Below are positions 41,811 to 53,729 of a DNA stretch of 64,000 bases, piece after piece. The stretch is from assembly GCA_017893485.1 (NCBI GenBank), contig CM030362.1:34913565-34977564 (forward strand), in the 5' to 3' direction. The position numbers were made by a program, and so were the translations under genes. The notes beneath the pieces were generated by a model. It was given only the letters and a program-made list of their open reading frames with translations. It ran no database searches and was not told the DNA's origin. Each line of letters starts with the position of its first letter. Position 1 is the stretch's first letter. Source of the DNA: Hemerocallis citrina. Its lineage: Eukaryota; Streptophyta; Magnoliopsida; Asparagales; Asphodelaceae.

Positions 41811-43599
41811 GGGATCAGGTTCAGATCCAAAAGATCCAATTTTTGATTGGATGTTATTTTGGTGCTTGGAGTTCAATTTGTTTGATCAGATCCAGTCCAA
41901 CAGCTCTATTGGTTGGAGATTTGCTGTTTGGGGTTTGGACTGTTTGATCATATCCAGGTTCAGCCAAAAGGAATCAAGATGTGGATAATAATTTTGGTAA
42001 CAGTGCAGGTTATGGTGATATTGCTTGAACTAGATCCAAATGTGAATGGACTGGATTAGAGCAAAATTGAAGATAAGTTCTTTAATTTCCTATACCTCAT
42101 TAATGTCATTTGCTAAATATTTTATTATGTGCCGGAAGTTCAAAACACTCGTTTTAAGTTTATGTTTTGAATTATAGAGATACTATGATGCTAAGTGATT
42201 AAGTTCAAGACTGTATTAATCATCTATTTAATTTAATATAAGTTGAATAGATGTCTTGGCTATGTGCTAAAATCAAATATCTATTTTTGATAAGTTAAAC
42301 TATGTTTTGACTATAAAGTTTGGATCTCCAAATTAAATTGTTGCTAGAATTAAACGGTGTCAATAATTTGTTTAATTGGCTAATCTTTAACAATTTGGTG
42401 AATGTAGGAACTTCAAAGTTACCTACAAATTGTGTGTTGGAGACGATGGATATGCATTGCGGTTGAATAAGTCTGCACTACGCAGGCTTCTCCATCGAAT
42501 TTGGAAAACACTTCTAACTTGAAGTGTCGGTATGATCTACTCTAACTTTCTTAGTATTTTTCATGTGATGAATGTGTTAACGTTCTGTGCGTTTGATCAT
42601 ATGATTGAGAGTTTTAGATCATAGTTATTCTCGCTTTGGAAAACTAGCATGTTTAGGGTTGTTAAGTATTTTATCATACTATGTGTATAGATATTTTGAC
42701 AAATCCATTGTTTGCAGTTTGTGTGAGATTACATATTTGTTTCTCTAAAATTTAAAATAAAATAAAATTGTATAAGATGTATAACAAATGTCTGTAACTT
42801 AGGAGAGAGCATCTCTTAATGTAGAATATGACTCTACTAGTTACGTTGTGTTCCCTCTCGTTCATTGTACTGTGTGTGCGAAGTTGAATTATAATATGTT
42901 AGTCATTATCTCATTTAGCGTTATGAAGATGATGAAGAACGAGTGAAGGAAAGAACTATTTGCTCAATGTGTTTGAGCTAGTGGACATTGTTAGAACCAT
43001 TAGAGAAAACAAATAATTTTTTGAAAAATGTGATAGAGTAATTTTGTATTAACTCTTATAAAGTGCATATATTGTCAATCATATGTATAAGTTGAGTTTA
43101 ACAAATGAGACAATTAATAATAATAGTTCTAATTGTGTTCTTGAACATAGCATAATTGGCTAAGATATGAGAACTATATATTCAATTGTTTGTGAGGAAA
43201 TGTGATCTAATTATCAAAACTGTGGGAAAATGGAGTTAAAAGCTATTGAGTCAAAGCTTTAACATCCAAGTTGTTTTGAAATTTAGAATCACTGTGAACT
43301 ATATATTAAATTGTTTGTTCTTGTTAAAACTCATAGCCCTACTATATGACACTCCACTAAGATATGACAAATATGAAAGTTGTGCTCAGATTATAATCAC
43401 TAAAAAAAATCATTTAGTATGGTCTCTAGGAGCACACAACTTCTTGAGTCAATACATTCTGATATTTGTGATCTCAGTAGCTTTGTGACTAGATGAGACG
43501 ATTGTTTGTCAGAAGTATTTAATCTCTTTTGTAGATGATTAATATAAGTCTGTCATATATAAGAAGAATGAAGCACTTGTTATTCTTAATGAATTAAAA

Positions 43600-45350
43600 A
43601 TTATAGTTAAATGCTAAAAATCAAGGGTTCAGATTTGATAGAGGTGGTGAATATGTTTTAACAACTTTAGAGAAGTTTGCATCGAGCATAATCTCTAGTT
43701 CACTCTACTTACAACAGTCAAACGGTATTGATAAAAGTTCGAATCAAACACTGAGTGAAATGTTGAATTCTATATTATTGACTGTTGTTTGTCTTGTGTA
43801 ATTATGAGTGATGTTGTATTGTTAATCATATCTCTAATGTGTTACTACACTCTAAATTGAATACACCCTGTAAATCATGGTATGAAAACACAAACAGTTT
43901 TGTTAAAGTAAAAAATGTGTGTTGTGATACTTTTGTTAGAGTACATGACCCTAGAAGGCCTAAAGTAGGACCTACAACAAATATTTGCGTGTTTAGAAAG
44001 TGCAGAATGTAGTTCTATGGACAGATGTTGGATCTATCTAATTTGTGTTAGAAGAATCTAGACGTGCAGAGTTCTTTGAGGATGTGTTCAACAAAGATAA
44101 ATGTATGAAATAATCTAGTCCTACAGACACGTTCAATGATTCACAGTTGGAATCAAGAACCATCCTTACTGACACTTAAAACCTGAATGACAAATGAACT
44201 AAGAAGAGTCTTTAGTAGACAATGAGATGATTTTGTGTCATACAATAATACTTTAACTTAGTTGATCTGCCAAAAGAGGCTAAAACTATAGTAAGTAAGT
44301 GGGGTTTTGTAGAAGAAACTTAATTTTAATTGTTCAGTAGCAATATTAATGCTTTTTAGTAGCTAACAGATTGACTGAAAAATGGGGTAGATTTATTTGA
44401 TGTCTACTCACATGTTTGTCATATTGCTAAAATAAGTATTCTTCTTACCCTTACATCTATTGAAAATTTTGTCATTCATAAAGGATATTTAAAAGTTTTC
44501 TACTTGATATTTTGTACTGAACAGTTTTGTACTGGAAAGTTTTGGACTAATATGTTTAGTGAACAAGATTTACAATTTAGTAAAATCATTATATGCTTTG
44601 AAACATGTAATATAGCTATCGTATAAATAATTTGACAAATTTCTCAAAGAGCCTAGTATATGAATCAAGTAATTCAGATCAGTGCCTTTAACTTTGTGGT
44701 ATGTCAAATATAATGGATATTATTTACTTGGTTTTATTGACATGATTGTTGATTGGAAGTGACATCTCTATTATAAATGGAGTTAAAATTGTGCTATCCA
44801 AATAAATTTATCACCTAAATGGTGTGGACACCATATTATGTATAAGGGTGAGTTTTGGTTGGCAAGGGATAACCCTTAGGCAAACTCGTTAAATCAATAA
44901 TGTGTTTCAAAAGTGGGGATATAGTGATCGAAAGTGTGTTTTGAAACACCTTATGATACAAAGGTTGACACCTTGTGATGGTGCAACTATGAGACAGGTA
45001 AATCATTCTAAAAGAATTGAAAGTCTCGTGTATACAAAGATCTGCACTAGAATAGACATAGCCTTTGAGGTAGGTATGATCTGCAGATTTACTAATAATC
45101 CCATACACATTTGAGTGCCCTTAAGAGGCTAATGAGATACCTGAGTGGTACTCAAGAGTTTGCTTTGTACTATTCAAAGTTTAGTGAAAGTCGACAACTA
45201 GTGGATATGTGTTCGCACTAGGAGGAGCAGAAAAATTATGGAGATTAATAGGCAAACAAGTGTTGCGTTCTCATCCAAGAAATCAGACCTCTATGTGTTA
45301 TCCTCTGCAGGGGAAGAGGCTGAGTGGATTGAATAACTTATTGCTAATCA
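43600..45350 (+). pseudogene. Remnants of copia pol (integrase and RNase H)
   Basis: At about 43,626-43,770 fragments read F/DRGGEY..., QQSNGID and NQTLSEML, the copia integrase core around the last catalytic Glu. At 45,030-45,250 fragments read VYTKICTRIDIAFEVGMICRF, then RYLSGTQEF and TSGYVFALGG, the copia RNase H region. Stops and frameshifts interrupt every domain and the reverse transcriptase YVDD box is not found. Not functional. Confidence 0.65.
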
Positions 45351-46617
45351 TCCATTTGAGAAGTTTAATGTAAATTCTCAATTCTGTTATGCGACTATCA
45401 AGCTATAATGCACTGTAGCTCATAACTCACTCTATAATAGTAAGAGGAGTATATTAAGGCTGAAAGAAGCCTAGTTGAACTTTCTCATAGATAAAGTGCA
45501 ATTGTGACAAGTATGGCCAATGCTCTTGCTAAGAGACTTGAAAGTGATCTAATTATCAAAACTGTGGGGGAAATGGAGTTAAAAGCTATTGAGTCAAAAG
45601 CTTTAACATCCAAGTTGTTTTGAAATTTAGAATCCAATTGGAGCCATAGAGAAGTTCAAACTGAAGCATCAATTTTAGGCAGTTGACATGCTTTAGATAA
45701 TTTGAAAAGTTCTATGTAAATTCTGTTAATATATAATTTCATTCCAATTTTGATGATGCTGTATATTTTCATAATTTACTTAGAGTCATCTCATTATTCC
45801 AAAAGAAAGCATGAAAACTTGTCGATGTGTTTCCGATGTTTAGAATGGTTGTTATATCATTCCAATTTTGATGATATAACTCTTTTATGGATTCATGTTT
45901 CATTCCAATTTTGATGATTCAGAATTAACCATAATTGATTTGACTATTCTATCATTCCAATATGAAACATAGTATAGTTCTTGTGTAGAAACTATAATAG
46001 TTCTTGTTCTTTATTTTGTTAAAGAAACTTGATTGTGATGCTTGCGTTACATTTTGCTAAGCTATCGTTGAATTGTACTAAGTTCTTTAGTAGAACCAGA
46101 TACTTTATGAAATTTGCTAGAATTCTTAGAGATGTGTCTCTTGATATTCTTGTTTTCAATAAGCTAGCAAAGATGAAGGAGTTGAATCTGTCAACATAGA
46201 TTTCAAAATAATGATTTGCTCAAAATGGAGGAGTAAACATAAAACAGTTTGCAAGGATATAGTTTTGGTTTATTTATCGAAAGAATAAATTTGCCACTTG
46301 CTTGATAAAACTTCTGTTGAGTTTAAGACTCTTGTGTTCATGAGCTTAAAACTCATATTTTGTTCTTGAAGTTTATTTGCTTTGATTGATTTTGAAACTA
46401 TGACAGTCTCTCTAGTTGGTTTAGTCATTGTGAACTATTCTGTTTTGATATGGTTTTAGAACTATTTGATTATTTTGGTTTAGTCATATTTGAACTATTC
46501 AAGTTATAATTGATTTAGTCTATGATCCATGTTTTTATGATTCAATAATGTTTGAATTTTTGTGATCCAATATTATTACATTGCTTAGCCTAATATATTG
46601 AGAATATAGGAGGAGAT

Positions 46618-46885
46618 TGTTGGATGTATATGTATATTCTCAATATAATAGGATAATATTGTGTATATTATTCTATGGGGCAACACGGATTTACACGTGT
46701 TATGTATTAATTATTGGAACGGGTTGAGTGGGCTAAAAGCCCAGTACCCTAAACCCAGTCTAATCTCTTTATAAGCTGGTCTAGAGATAGTGCTCTGTGA
46801 CATTCCAATACTGATAAGCAGGGTATAATATCTTAAGCGGCTAGAGATTAACCCTAACCCTAATTTCCCCAAATCAGTATTAACA
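46618..46885 (+). repeat. Right LTR of the copia element (268 bp)
   Basis: Identical by eye to the left LTR over all 268 bp. Preceded by the polypurine tract and followed by GTATG. Confidence 0.92.
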
Positions 46886-47126
46886 GTATGAACCCATCAT
46901 CGTGCTAACCAAATTTGTATTACTTTCCTAGCTAAAGATGCAAAGGTTAGGTTAGGTTAGATAACATACTAACCCATTTTTTTCTCTTCTTTCTTCTTTT
47001 AACTTTCTGCTAATTATGCATTGGAATGGCAACTTAATGCTTGCTTAATTAAACAAACAACACTACCTTATACAGCTAAGTATAACAATGGATTATTCAA
47101 ACAGATACATACATAAACTTATTTAT

Positions 47127-47658
47127 GGGTGTTGGAAGTGTGATTGTGCAATGAAGAATGGAGGAAAAATTCCATATACCTGTAATAGGGGTATTGTTCA
47201 GTCAATGCCTCTTATTTATTTAAGAGTGTCGATCGGCCTTCATGCAGGTGCCCTTCTTCGTGCTATAAGAGGGTCAGCCAGCATGGTATCAGACAGCCCT
47301 TGGAGATCTTCAAGACCAAATCAAGGGGTTGGGATGTCAGATCCTTGTACTCCATTCCTTCAGGTACTTCCGTATGCGAGTATATAGGTGACATGCTTGA
47401 TGACACAGAAGCTAATCAGAGTATGAACGACGAGTATCTCTTTGATACAGGGGGCACTTATATGACGACCATACTCGATCTTTTGCATGACCTTCCGAGT
47501 ATTATATCAGTCATGCAACCAATGCTGCCTGTGAGACCTAGGAACCGAGTCAATGCTGCCAAATAAACCAATGTGGGCATATTTATTAATCACAGCGCTG
47601 TTCCCCCAACCTTTATGCCCAAAACGTATTCTTCGACCATGATGGTAAGAGAATGTTG
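47127..47658 (+). pseudogene. SUVH-like pseudogene, 5' part (pre-SET to mid-SET)
   Basis: The DNA aligns with 17,510-18,020 of the intact SUVH gene: CAATGAAGAATGGAGGAAAAATT, then the pre-SET Cys region, CAAATCAAGGGGTTGGG (SRGWG), GACGACACAGAAGC-like and ATGAACGACGAGTATCT. Frameshifts, stops and a TAA near 47,570 destroy the frame, and NHSC is disrupted by an extra base. Everything upstream (SRA, N-terminus) is missing. It is cut after AAGAGAATG by an LTR insertion. Partial duplication of the SUVH locus is the simplest explanation. Confidence 0.85.
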
Positions 47659-48540
47659 TGTTGGATATATAGGTATATTCTCACTGTATGAATAATATTA
47701 TATGTAATATTATTCTATGGGTAACACGTGTGTCACACGTACTAATTGTATGGATATCGGAACGCGGGTTGAGTGGGCTGAGAACCCAGTACCCAAACCA
47801 GTATTTATCCTATAAATACTGGCTTGTGATAGTAGTCCAGGTATTCCAATTTTAATACCTAGGGTAAATATCTCAAGCGCCTTAGTCTAGGATATTAAGC
47901 CTAATTTCTATTTATTTATTTATTTTTGAAGGAAAAGGTGGAATACGGCCACCATGTTTCATTAATAAAAACTTAATAAAACAAACCCAGAGTACTGGGT
48001 CAAAGTACAAACTACAGATAGAAAATAAAACATACATAAAGCAAACATGACCCGTACAAACAACACATCCCTCCCACAACCCTGGAGGGTGGGCCGACAA
48101 ACAAGTTCGGTCCAGCAAAGTTATATGAACGTCAGTTTAGCTTCGTGCACTGCCTCCACGGCACATGACACCCACCTGAAACTAGTCTGGCAGGATTTTA
48201 TCCCCCGCCGAGCCATGTCTTCTCCTTGCTGGGGGGACCCCATCTTTGAGCCCAAGTCCCGCAGGCCGAAATTTGACAACCGCTGAGCACAGTCTACTCG
48301 CGGGAGGACCCCATCTTTGGGCCCAAGTCCCGCAAACGGAGTTTGACAACCGCCAAGCTCAGTCTACACCTCCTATCCTCCCACCATCTAGCAATAACCA
48401 CTCCCTCACCAACAACCGTAGTCAAGGAGGGAGCCGTGGAGAGGATACATTTACCTCTCTCACGCCCTTGCTATCTCCAGTGATTTATCATAAATACAGA
48501 CCAACACCAACATAAAGTATTGAGGAGCAACATCTTCACT

Positions 48541-48596
<56 letters not shown>

Positions 48597-50063
48597 CAGA
48601 AAACCAATACAAGACCCATCTAATAGAAGTATCACCTTCTCCTCTCGCGACAACGGGCGATAGCGTTGGGCGTCAACTTCCATTATGAGAGCGAAGTGGT
48701 GGTGGTGTCCCGTCGAATGTGGTCATCAGGTGAAGCAGTCCGGATGCGGCCCCCGCCCCTCTAGAAAACACCCCAACATAACAGGGAACAAGCTCCAGTC
48801 ACTATCATTGGTGCTACCATCATCACAAACCCCGACTACTTCGCTGACTACACCAGTCCTGGAGGCCCAAATCATGGCTGCAGATCACCGTAATCGGCCC
48901 CCAGAGCGTGGACATGGTGGTGGTGGCGAAGGACTGAAGGAGACGGACGACGACGTCGGTAGAGGCATAGGGCACAGAAGTAGAGAGTGAGCACATCTCA
49001 TGGGGGAACCCTGTCTTTAGGCCCTAGCCCCACAACCGTACTACACCGCAATCTACACACTAAGACACACCCAACTCAGACAGCTCCACCAACCCCCCAC
49101 ACAAATAAAACCCCTGTCGTCTCACACTTCGGCACTGCCCACCTCAAACCCTGTCTTCATCACACGCACTACCAACCCTCGAGAAATCAAATCATAGCCG
49201 CAGATTGCCGGGATTGGCCCCGAGAGTGTGGACATGGTGGCAACCGCGAAGAATATTCGGGCAAACATCTAGCAAAGCCAACCAACCCTAACCTAACCCA
49301 AACCCCCCAACTCACCCCCAACCAATAACAAATTATTGGGTTTACAGAGAAACTCCCCGTTAGGAGCCATCCGATCAACCACGTAAAAGATCTTAACTCT
49401 TTCAACTTAACTGTTGCAAACCCAATAGTTAAGAAAGATCTTAACTTTTTCTTTAATTGGGTTTACAGAGACTTCAATAATATGAAGAAACTCCTTTTCT
49501 TTATATTTCACCAATCTGGAGCCTCGACGCCGCCGCTAGGTCGTTGGCACTCCCATCGCCAGGGCACATCAACGGGGTGAGGAAATCGACGTTGTCTAGG
49601 CGCTGGCTCGAGGATGGCGCGGGGGGCACTGGCATTTGGATCCACCACCGTTGAAGGAGGTTGGATATGTGGTAGATCGACGTCGGAGATGTGGCGGTGA
49701 ACCCAAGCCGCTACCTCCAGCGAGAAGACAGAAAAATATCGGGAGGCGGAGATCCAACATTGGGAGAGGCATTGCACGGCGTGAAGATAGTGGAAGATCG
49801 ATGGCGGGGAAGGGAGAGGATCTGTAGCCGTCGAAGGTGGTTGGTTGCGGCGTGTGGCAGGAGGTGTAGGATGAATGGCGGCCGAGGAGGGGGCGGCGAA
49901 ACCCTAGCTGCCACCCCCTCCAACTCAGTACCAGATCTAGGGTTTTCTTTTTTGAGTTTTTTTTTGGGAGTTTCTCTCTCTAGATTTCTAGAGAGAGAAA
50001 CTCTTTTTTTTGGGAGTTTTTAACCCTAATTTCTATTATTATAATCTCTCATAATCTTTAACA
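47659..50063 (+). mobile_element. Solo copia LTR in the SUVH pseudogene, split by a LINE-like insert
   Basis: TGTTGGATATATAGG...ACACGTGTGTCACACG...GGTTGAGTGGGCT...CTATAAATACTGG is a diverged copy of the 41,133 LTR. It breaks at 47,912 and resumes at 50,038, ending CTTTAACA at 50,063. Flanks TGTTG (47,654-47,658) and TGGTG (50,064-50,068) are a 5-bp duplication with one mismatch. Without the insert the LTR is about 280 bp. Confidence 0.78.
47913..50024 (-). mobile_element. LINE-like insert, about 2.1 kb, 13-bp TSD
   Basis: CCTAATTTCTATT is duplicated at 47,900-47,912 and 50,025-50,037. On the minus strand the 3' end is A-rich (AAAAATAAATAAATAAATA) and preceded by GGTGGCCGTATTCCACC and TTATTAATGAAACATG, matching the LINE tail at 36,900-36,985. 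The interior is GC-richer, with a duplicated block (CCCCATCTTTG(A/G)GCCCAAGTCCC at 48,238 and 48,309) and a (CT)n microsatellite at 48,549-48,593. No reverse transcriptase or zinc knuckle was found, so it is a deleted or non-autonomous copy. Confidence 0.68.
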
Positions 50064-50200
50064 TGGTGCACATAATAAAGCTCTTAGGAACTGGCCCACA
50101 TATAACTACCATTATAAATTGGATCATGTCCGTGACTTTGATGGAAATGTTAAAAAGAAAGAATGTTTCTGTTGTTCGCCTTGAGTGCACAGGCAGGATG
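50064..50200 (+). pseudogene. SUVH-like pseudogene, 3' part (end of SET and post-SET)
   Basis: CATATAACTACCATTATAAA, then TTGGATCATGTCCGTGACT and AAAGAAAGAATGTTTCTGTTG continue the SUVH match where the 5' part stopped, equivalent to 18,030-18,170 of the intact gene. The post-SET CxC is still visible, but the frame is shifted. The matching 3' UTR exon turns up at about 51,045-51,090 beyond another LTR. Confidence 0.8.
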
Positions 50201-50218
50201 TCTTGCATACTTATTCGG

Positions 50219-50899
50219 TGTTGGGTTTTATGTCTTGCATACTTATTCGGTGCGAAGAGAAGATGGTGATACAAGTAAAGGGTTCAAAGCAAAGGATTGA
50301 AGAGAATGAGAAACAGTCAGCAGCACTAGCAGCCAACAGAGAAAGTGACAGTCGACTATGCGGTCAACTATCACCTTCTTGGGTCGATGGTCTGAGAGTT
50401 ACGGTCGACCGTCCGCGATGCTGATGGATTTATTGGGTGCGGGTTTGTTGATTCGATTGAAGTCCACTTCGTCTTCTGATTAGATCGTACGGCTCTAATT
50501 GTATATTTATCTCTTCAGTATACATCGAATGTCTATTGTATCAGGATATGTAAACTAGGGTTTCTCTAGATCTATAAATACAATGTAAACGGCTCCTAGA
50601 ACGATATGATTCTATTGAGTGTTGAATAGAAGAAGAGAGTACTTCATGTGAGAGAGTTTCTCCATTGTAAGTAGCAACCAAGTTCCAGTTAGGCTTGAGA
50701 GAAGGTCGTGGTGATAATTGTAATATTCTTGTATCTTCTCTAGTTGAACTAATATATCAGTTTATCCTCCCCCGTATTAAAGCGAAAGCCCCAACCGGGA
50801 CAATTCTTGTGTGCCTTGTATGATTGCTGCGATCTAGTTTTGCTTGGTGATTTGTGATGATTGTGCCGAAGATCAACAAGATCCTCGGTTTTCCTAACA
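50219..50899 (+). mobile_element. Copia-like LTR, 681 bp, no TSD seen
   Basis: The segment starts TGTTGGGTTTTATG and ends GGTTTTCCTAACA, the usual TG..CA form. It contains GGTCGACC motifs, a TATA box (GATCTATAAATAC at about 50,570) and a GAGAGAAGGTCGTGG leader, like the solo LTR at 39,413 in length and layout. ATGTCTTGCATACTTATTCG occurs just before the start (50,198) and again inside it (50,229). No matching 5-bp flanks were found. Confidence 0.55.
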
Positions 50900-53066
50900 C
50901 TTTCTTGATAAAGTATATTTATATGTAAATTTGGAGCAACAATCTCTTGTAATTTTAGACTAATACTATACTTTTGCCCTTTTCTGTTTCTCAACATTGG
51001 AGGGGCCAGGGGAATTAAAGCGGTGCTCTCTCATTGAGATATTTCCTCATCGGAAGAGTACAATCTCTCTCCTTTAAAGCTTTTCGCATGATTACATTCT
51101 TTTATTGTCCTTAATAGTTCATGTTAGCTGTTTTAATCTTGGCATCTCTAAATTTTGATCGAACTGATCATAGACTCAACTCAATCCTAATTTTGTCACA
51201 GCGTACGTAGTTCCAATCCACTCTCAGATAGGTGGCCGTGGAATTGGTGAATTGAACTTTGGATTGCTAAACTAGAATGTTAAGTATATATATTGTTCCA
51301 GTCAACTGAAGAGTTTCGTCAATTAAACTTTTGATTGCCAAACTAGAATTCTGAGTTAATTGTTTCCTAATAGCTGAAGTAATTAAACTTACACATGAAT
51401 GACATCAGTTATTTGAGACCATGTTGCGTAGTTACCCTATATTCTCTCAGTAATTACTAACAATATTATAAAATCTATCTGCTTCCAATTTTGCATCTAG
51501 ATTAACTTAATGTGTCCTAAATGCATCTAGATTATTCTTACATTCATTATATGTCACGCTGGATGAGATTTCTAGTATAGGATACTTGAAGTTCCAAAAG
51601 GGTGTTAAGAGATAGAATTTGATGGATGTGGAGCCAAACAAGCAAGCAAGCACTCTGTCTGTGTCTGATATCTATGTATCTCATTCTTAATTGTTAATTA
51701 ATACACTTCAATTATGTTTGGTATATTCCACCATACTAATTTTCAAAATAATCCAAATAAATGCATCTATATTCATAAATTGCACATATTTATTCTCTAA
51801 CCAAAAAAATGTATTTATAAATTGCTTAGAAGGAATTTTCAAAGATTTCATCATTCCAAATGGCTAATTTACCAGAAGTAGAACTTGTCTATCCACTTCC
51901 GTAGATCACAATAGGTATTAATATGGTTGGTTAAACTTAAGAGGGATGTGGTGTTCTGATTATTACTGACCATACCTATGAACCAAAACTTCGAAGTTGT
52001 GATAAGAATGAGGATTTAAATACTTATATTCTAACAATGGTCAGTTGGTCTAGCCTAAGTGATTTCCATTCGAGTTGGCAATATATGTTTCTAATTGTAG
52101 TCTCAAAATCCACTTTATTGGTTATAACCGTTTTTCTAATTCATTTTATTTTATTTTATTTTATTTTATTTATACTCTGGTTGAGTTTGCGGAGGGTTTG
52201 TATTCTATACAAATATTTGTTGCAGGATAGCATTTGCAGGTGTCTGTAAAGAGATCCCAATTTCATTATCTTGATTTAGTAATTTGATAGTTGTTGTCTA
52301 TTTTTTTCTTCTGCTAAGTAAGTATTTTCTGTGTATTATTTCAGTGTGTTCACATATTTGTATAAGTATATGGGCCTAAGCCCAAATCTATTTCTATGTT
52401 TAACTTAGACCTGGGCTCTGACCCACGGTTTTAGTCCCAATACAAAATTCTGGGGTGATTAATCCCATAAAAAAAATTTAGAAGGAATAAAAAATAATTT
52501 ACTTTAGAGGAATCTAGGGGTCAAAGGTGAAATTCAGTAGGTCGCCAGAGTAAATTTGTCCATGTTAGCCAGATGTTTCAAATCTTATGGGTGGGCCCAA
52601 CCACGGGCCAATGCATGCAAACTCGGTTCGACAATTGGAAGAATTTCCCTGAATTCTGAGCTGGACTTTTGGCATGTATGGAGTTATTAACAAGGAAGAG
52701 AGATGAGAGTGAGACTCGGAAAAAGAGCTTATATTTTTAACTTTTTAATTTTAGATCATACTCATGATTCGATGCACGTTTTCCTATCTTGATTTTCCAT
52801 ACTGAATGAGGGTTTGCAGTGGGTCCATCACACCTACAGCTTTTGCTATATTTGGAGTAGAAAATCAAAATATATATATACACTAGATTTGTACGTAGGC
52901 ACGTACTCTTCAGAATGAAAAGTCTTGTAAACAGTAAATCAATAATTATATAGTTCAAGTTGGAATAGTATGATAATAATTAGTTGTAAATAAAAATCCA
53001 TGTTTCCATAAAAACCCAGAATTTGAATTTGAATTTTTGGAAGAAAACTTTTAGAAAAAAAATTAT
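50900..53066. other. Intergenic DNA with SUVH 3'-UTR remnant at about 51,045-51,100
   Basis: TTCCTCATCGGAAGAGTACA, then CTCTCTCCTTTAAAGCTTTT match the 3' UTR exon of the intact SUVH gene (18,548-18,588), so the duplication extends at least to 51,100. From there to 53,066 the DNA is AT-rich, with a (TTTTA)n stretch at about 52,144-52,168 and no recognisable gene. Confidence 0.5.
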
Positions 53067-53650
53067 TGATATGGGTCAGGAATAAAGCGTGGCTCACCCT
53101 GAGCCACCAGATCTCCTCAGGATACGCGTCCTTCCTGATCCTCCAGATCAGCCACGTCAGCACTGGAAAACCGCCCGGAGATCTGCCACGTCAGCCCGGA
53201 AACCACTCCGGCACCTGCCACGTCAGCCCTATACCGCCCGACTTTCCACCGCTTCAGCCAATCGGGTAACCGGGTCCGGCCCAGCCCCAAACGGGTCTAG
53301 ACCCGATTGGAAACTTCTATAAATACCAGGCCCTCTCCTTTCTTAAAAGGTAATCAATCTTTTCTCCTTTAAACCCTAGTTACTGTTGCTCTTATCTTAA
53401 AGTAACTGACTAGATCGTCGGAGGGTCTGCCACCGGGACCAACCCCGGTGTTTCGAGACCGTCTGCAGGTACACCAGACCCGGATCCGAGCCACCTGATC
53501 CGAACCCAGACATCCACCTCACTCCAGCCTGTCGCAGGTACCGCTCGGCCAGCCGAGGGTCGCCTCTGAAGAAGCTTTCTCCTTCAATACAAATCGAGTA
53601 AGAACTCACACCTGGTGCATCCACACGTCTCCCAGAAACAAACCGCATCA
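53067..53650 (+). repeat. Probable 5' LTR of the Tat element
   Basis: The likely span ends ..CGCATCA at 53,650, three bases before the primer-binding site. A TATA box (TATAAATA) at 53,317-53,324 precedes a pyrimidine-rich leader. Several GCCACGTCAGC repeats (about 53,150-53,226) occur in the U3 part. The start is a guess from the composition break and a TG at 53,067; comparison with the 3' LTR outside the window would fix it. Confidence 0.6.
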
Positions 53651-53653
53651 GGT

Positions 53654-53671
53654 TGGCGCCGTCTGTGGGAA
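53654..53671 (+). other. Primer-binding site of the Tat element
   Basis: TGGCGCCGTCTGTGGGAA follows the LTR end. Its first nine bases, TGGCGCCGT, are complementary to the 3' end of plant tRNA-Asp. The remainder diverges, as often seen in plant gypsy elements. Confidence 0.65.
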
Positions 53672-53729
53672 AGCTACTTCGGAAGCCGACCGAGTCCTAC
53701 GGCCGAGGTACCTCGATTGCCGAACTCCC

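Larger units (their letters stand above)
41133..46885 (+). mobile_element. Ty1/copia element, 5,753 bp, identical LTRs, TSD GTATG
   Basis: LTRs of 268 bp lie at 41,133-41,400 and 46,618-46,885 (TGTTGGATG...GTATTAACA). Compared base by base by eye, they show no difference. GTATG flanks the element (41,128-41,132 and 46,886-46,890). A polypurine tract (AGGAGGAGAT) precedes the right LTR. The interior keeps only traces of pol: integrase-like (about 43,620-43,790) and RNase H-like (about 45,020-45,250). No tRNA-Met-type primer site follows the left LTR. Fresh LTRs with a dead interior point to recent copying by enzymes supplied from another element, or to LTR gene conversion. Confidence 0.9.
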
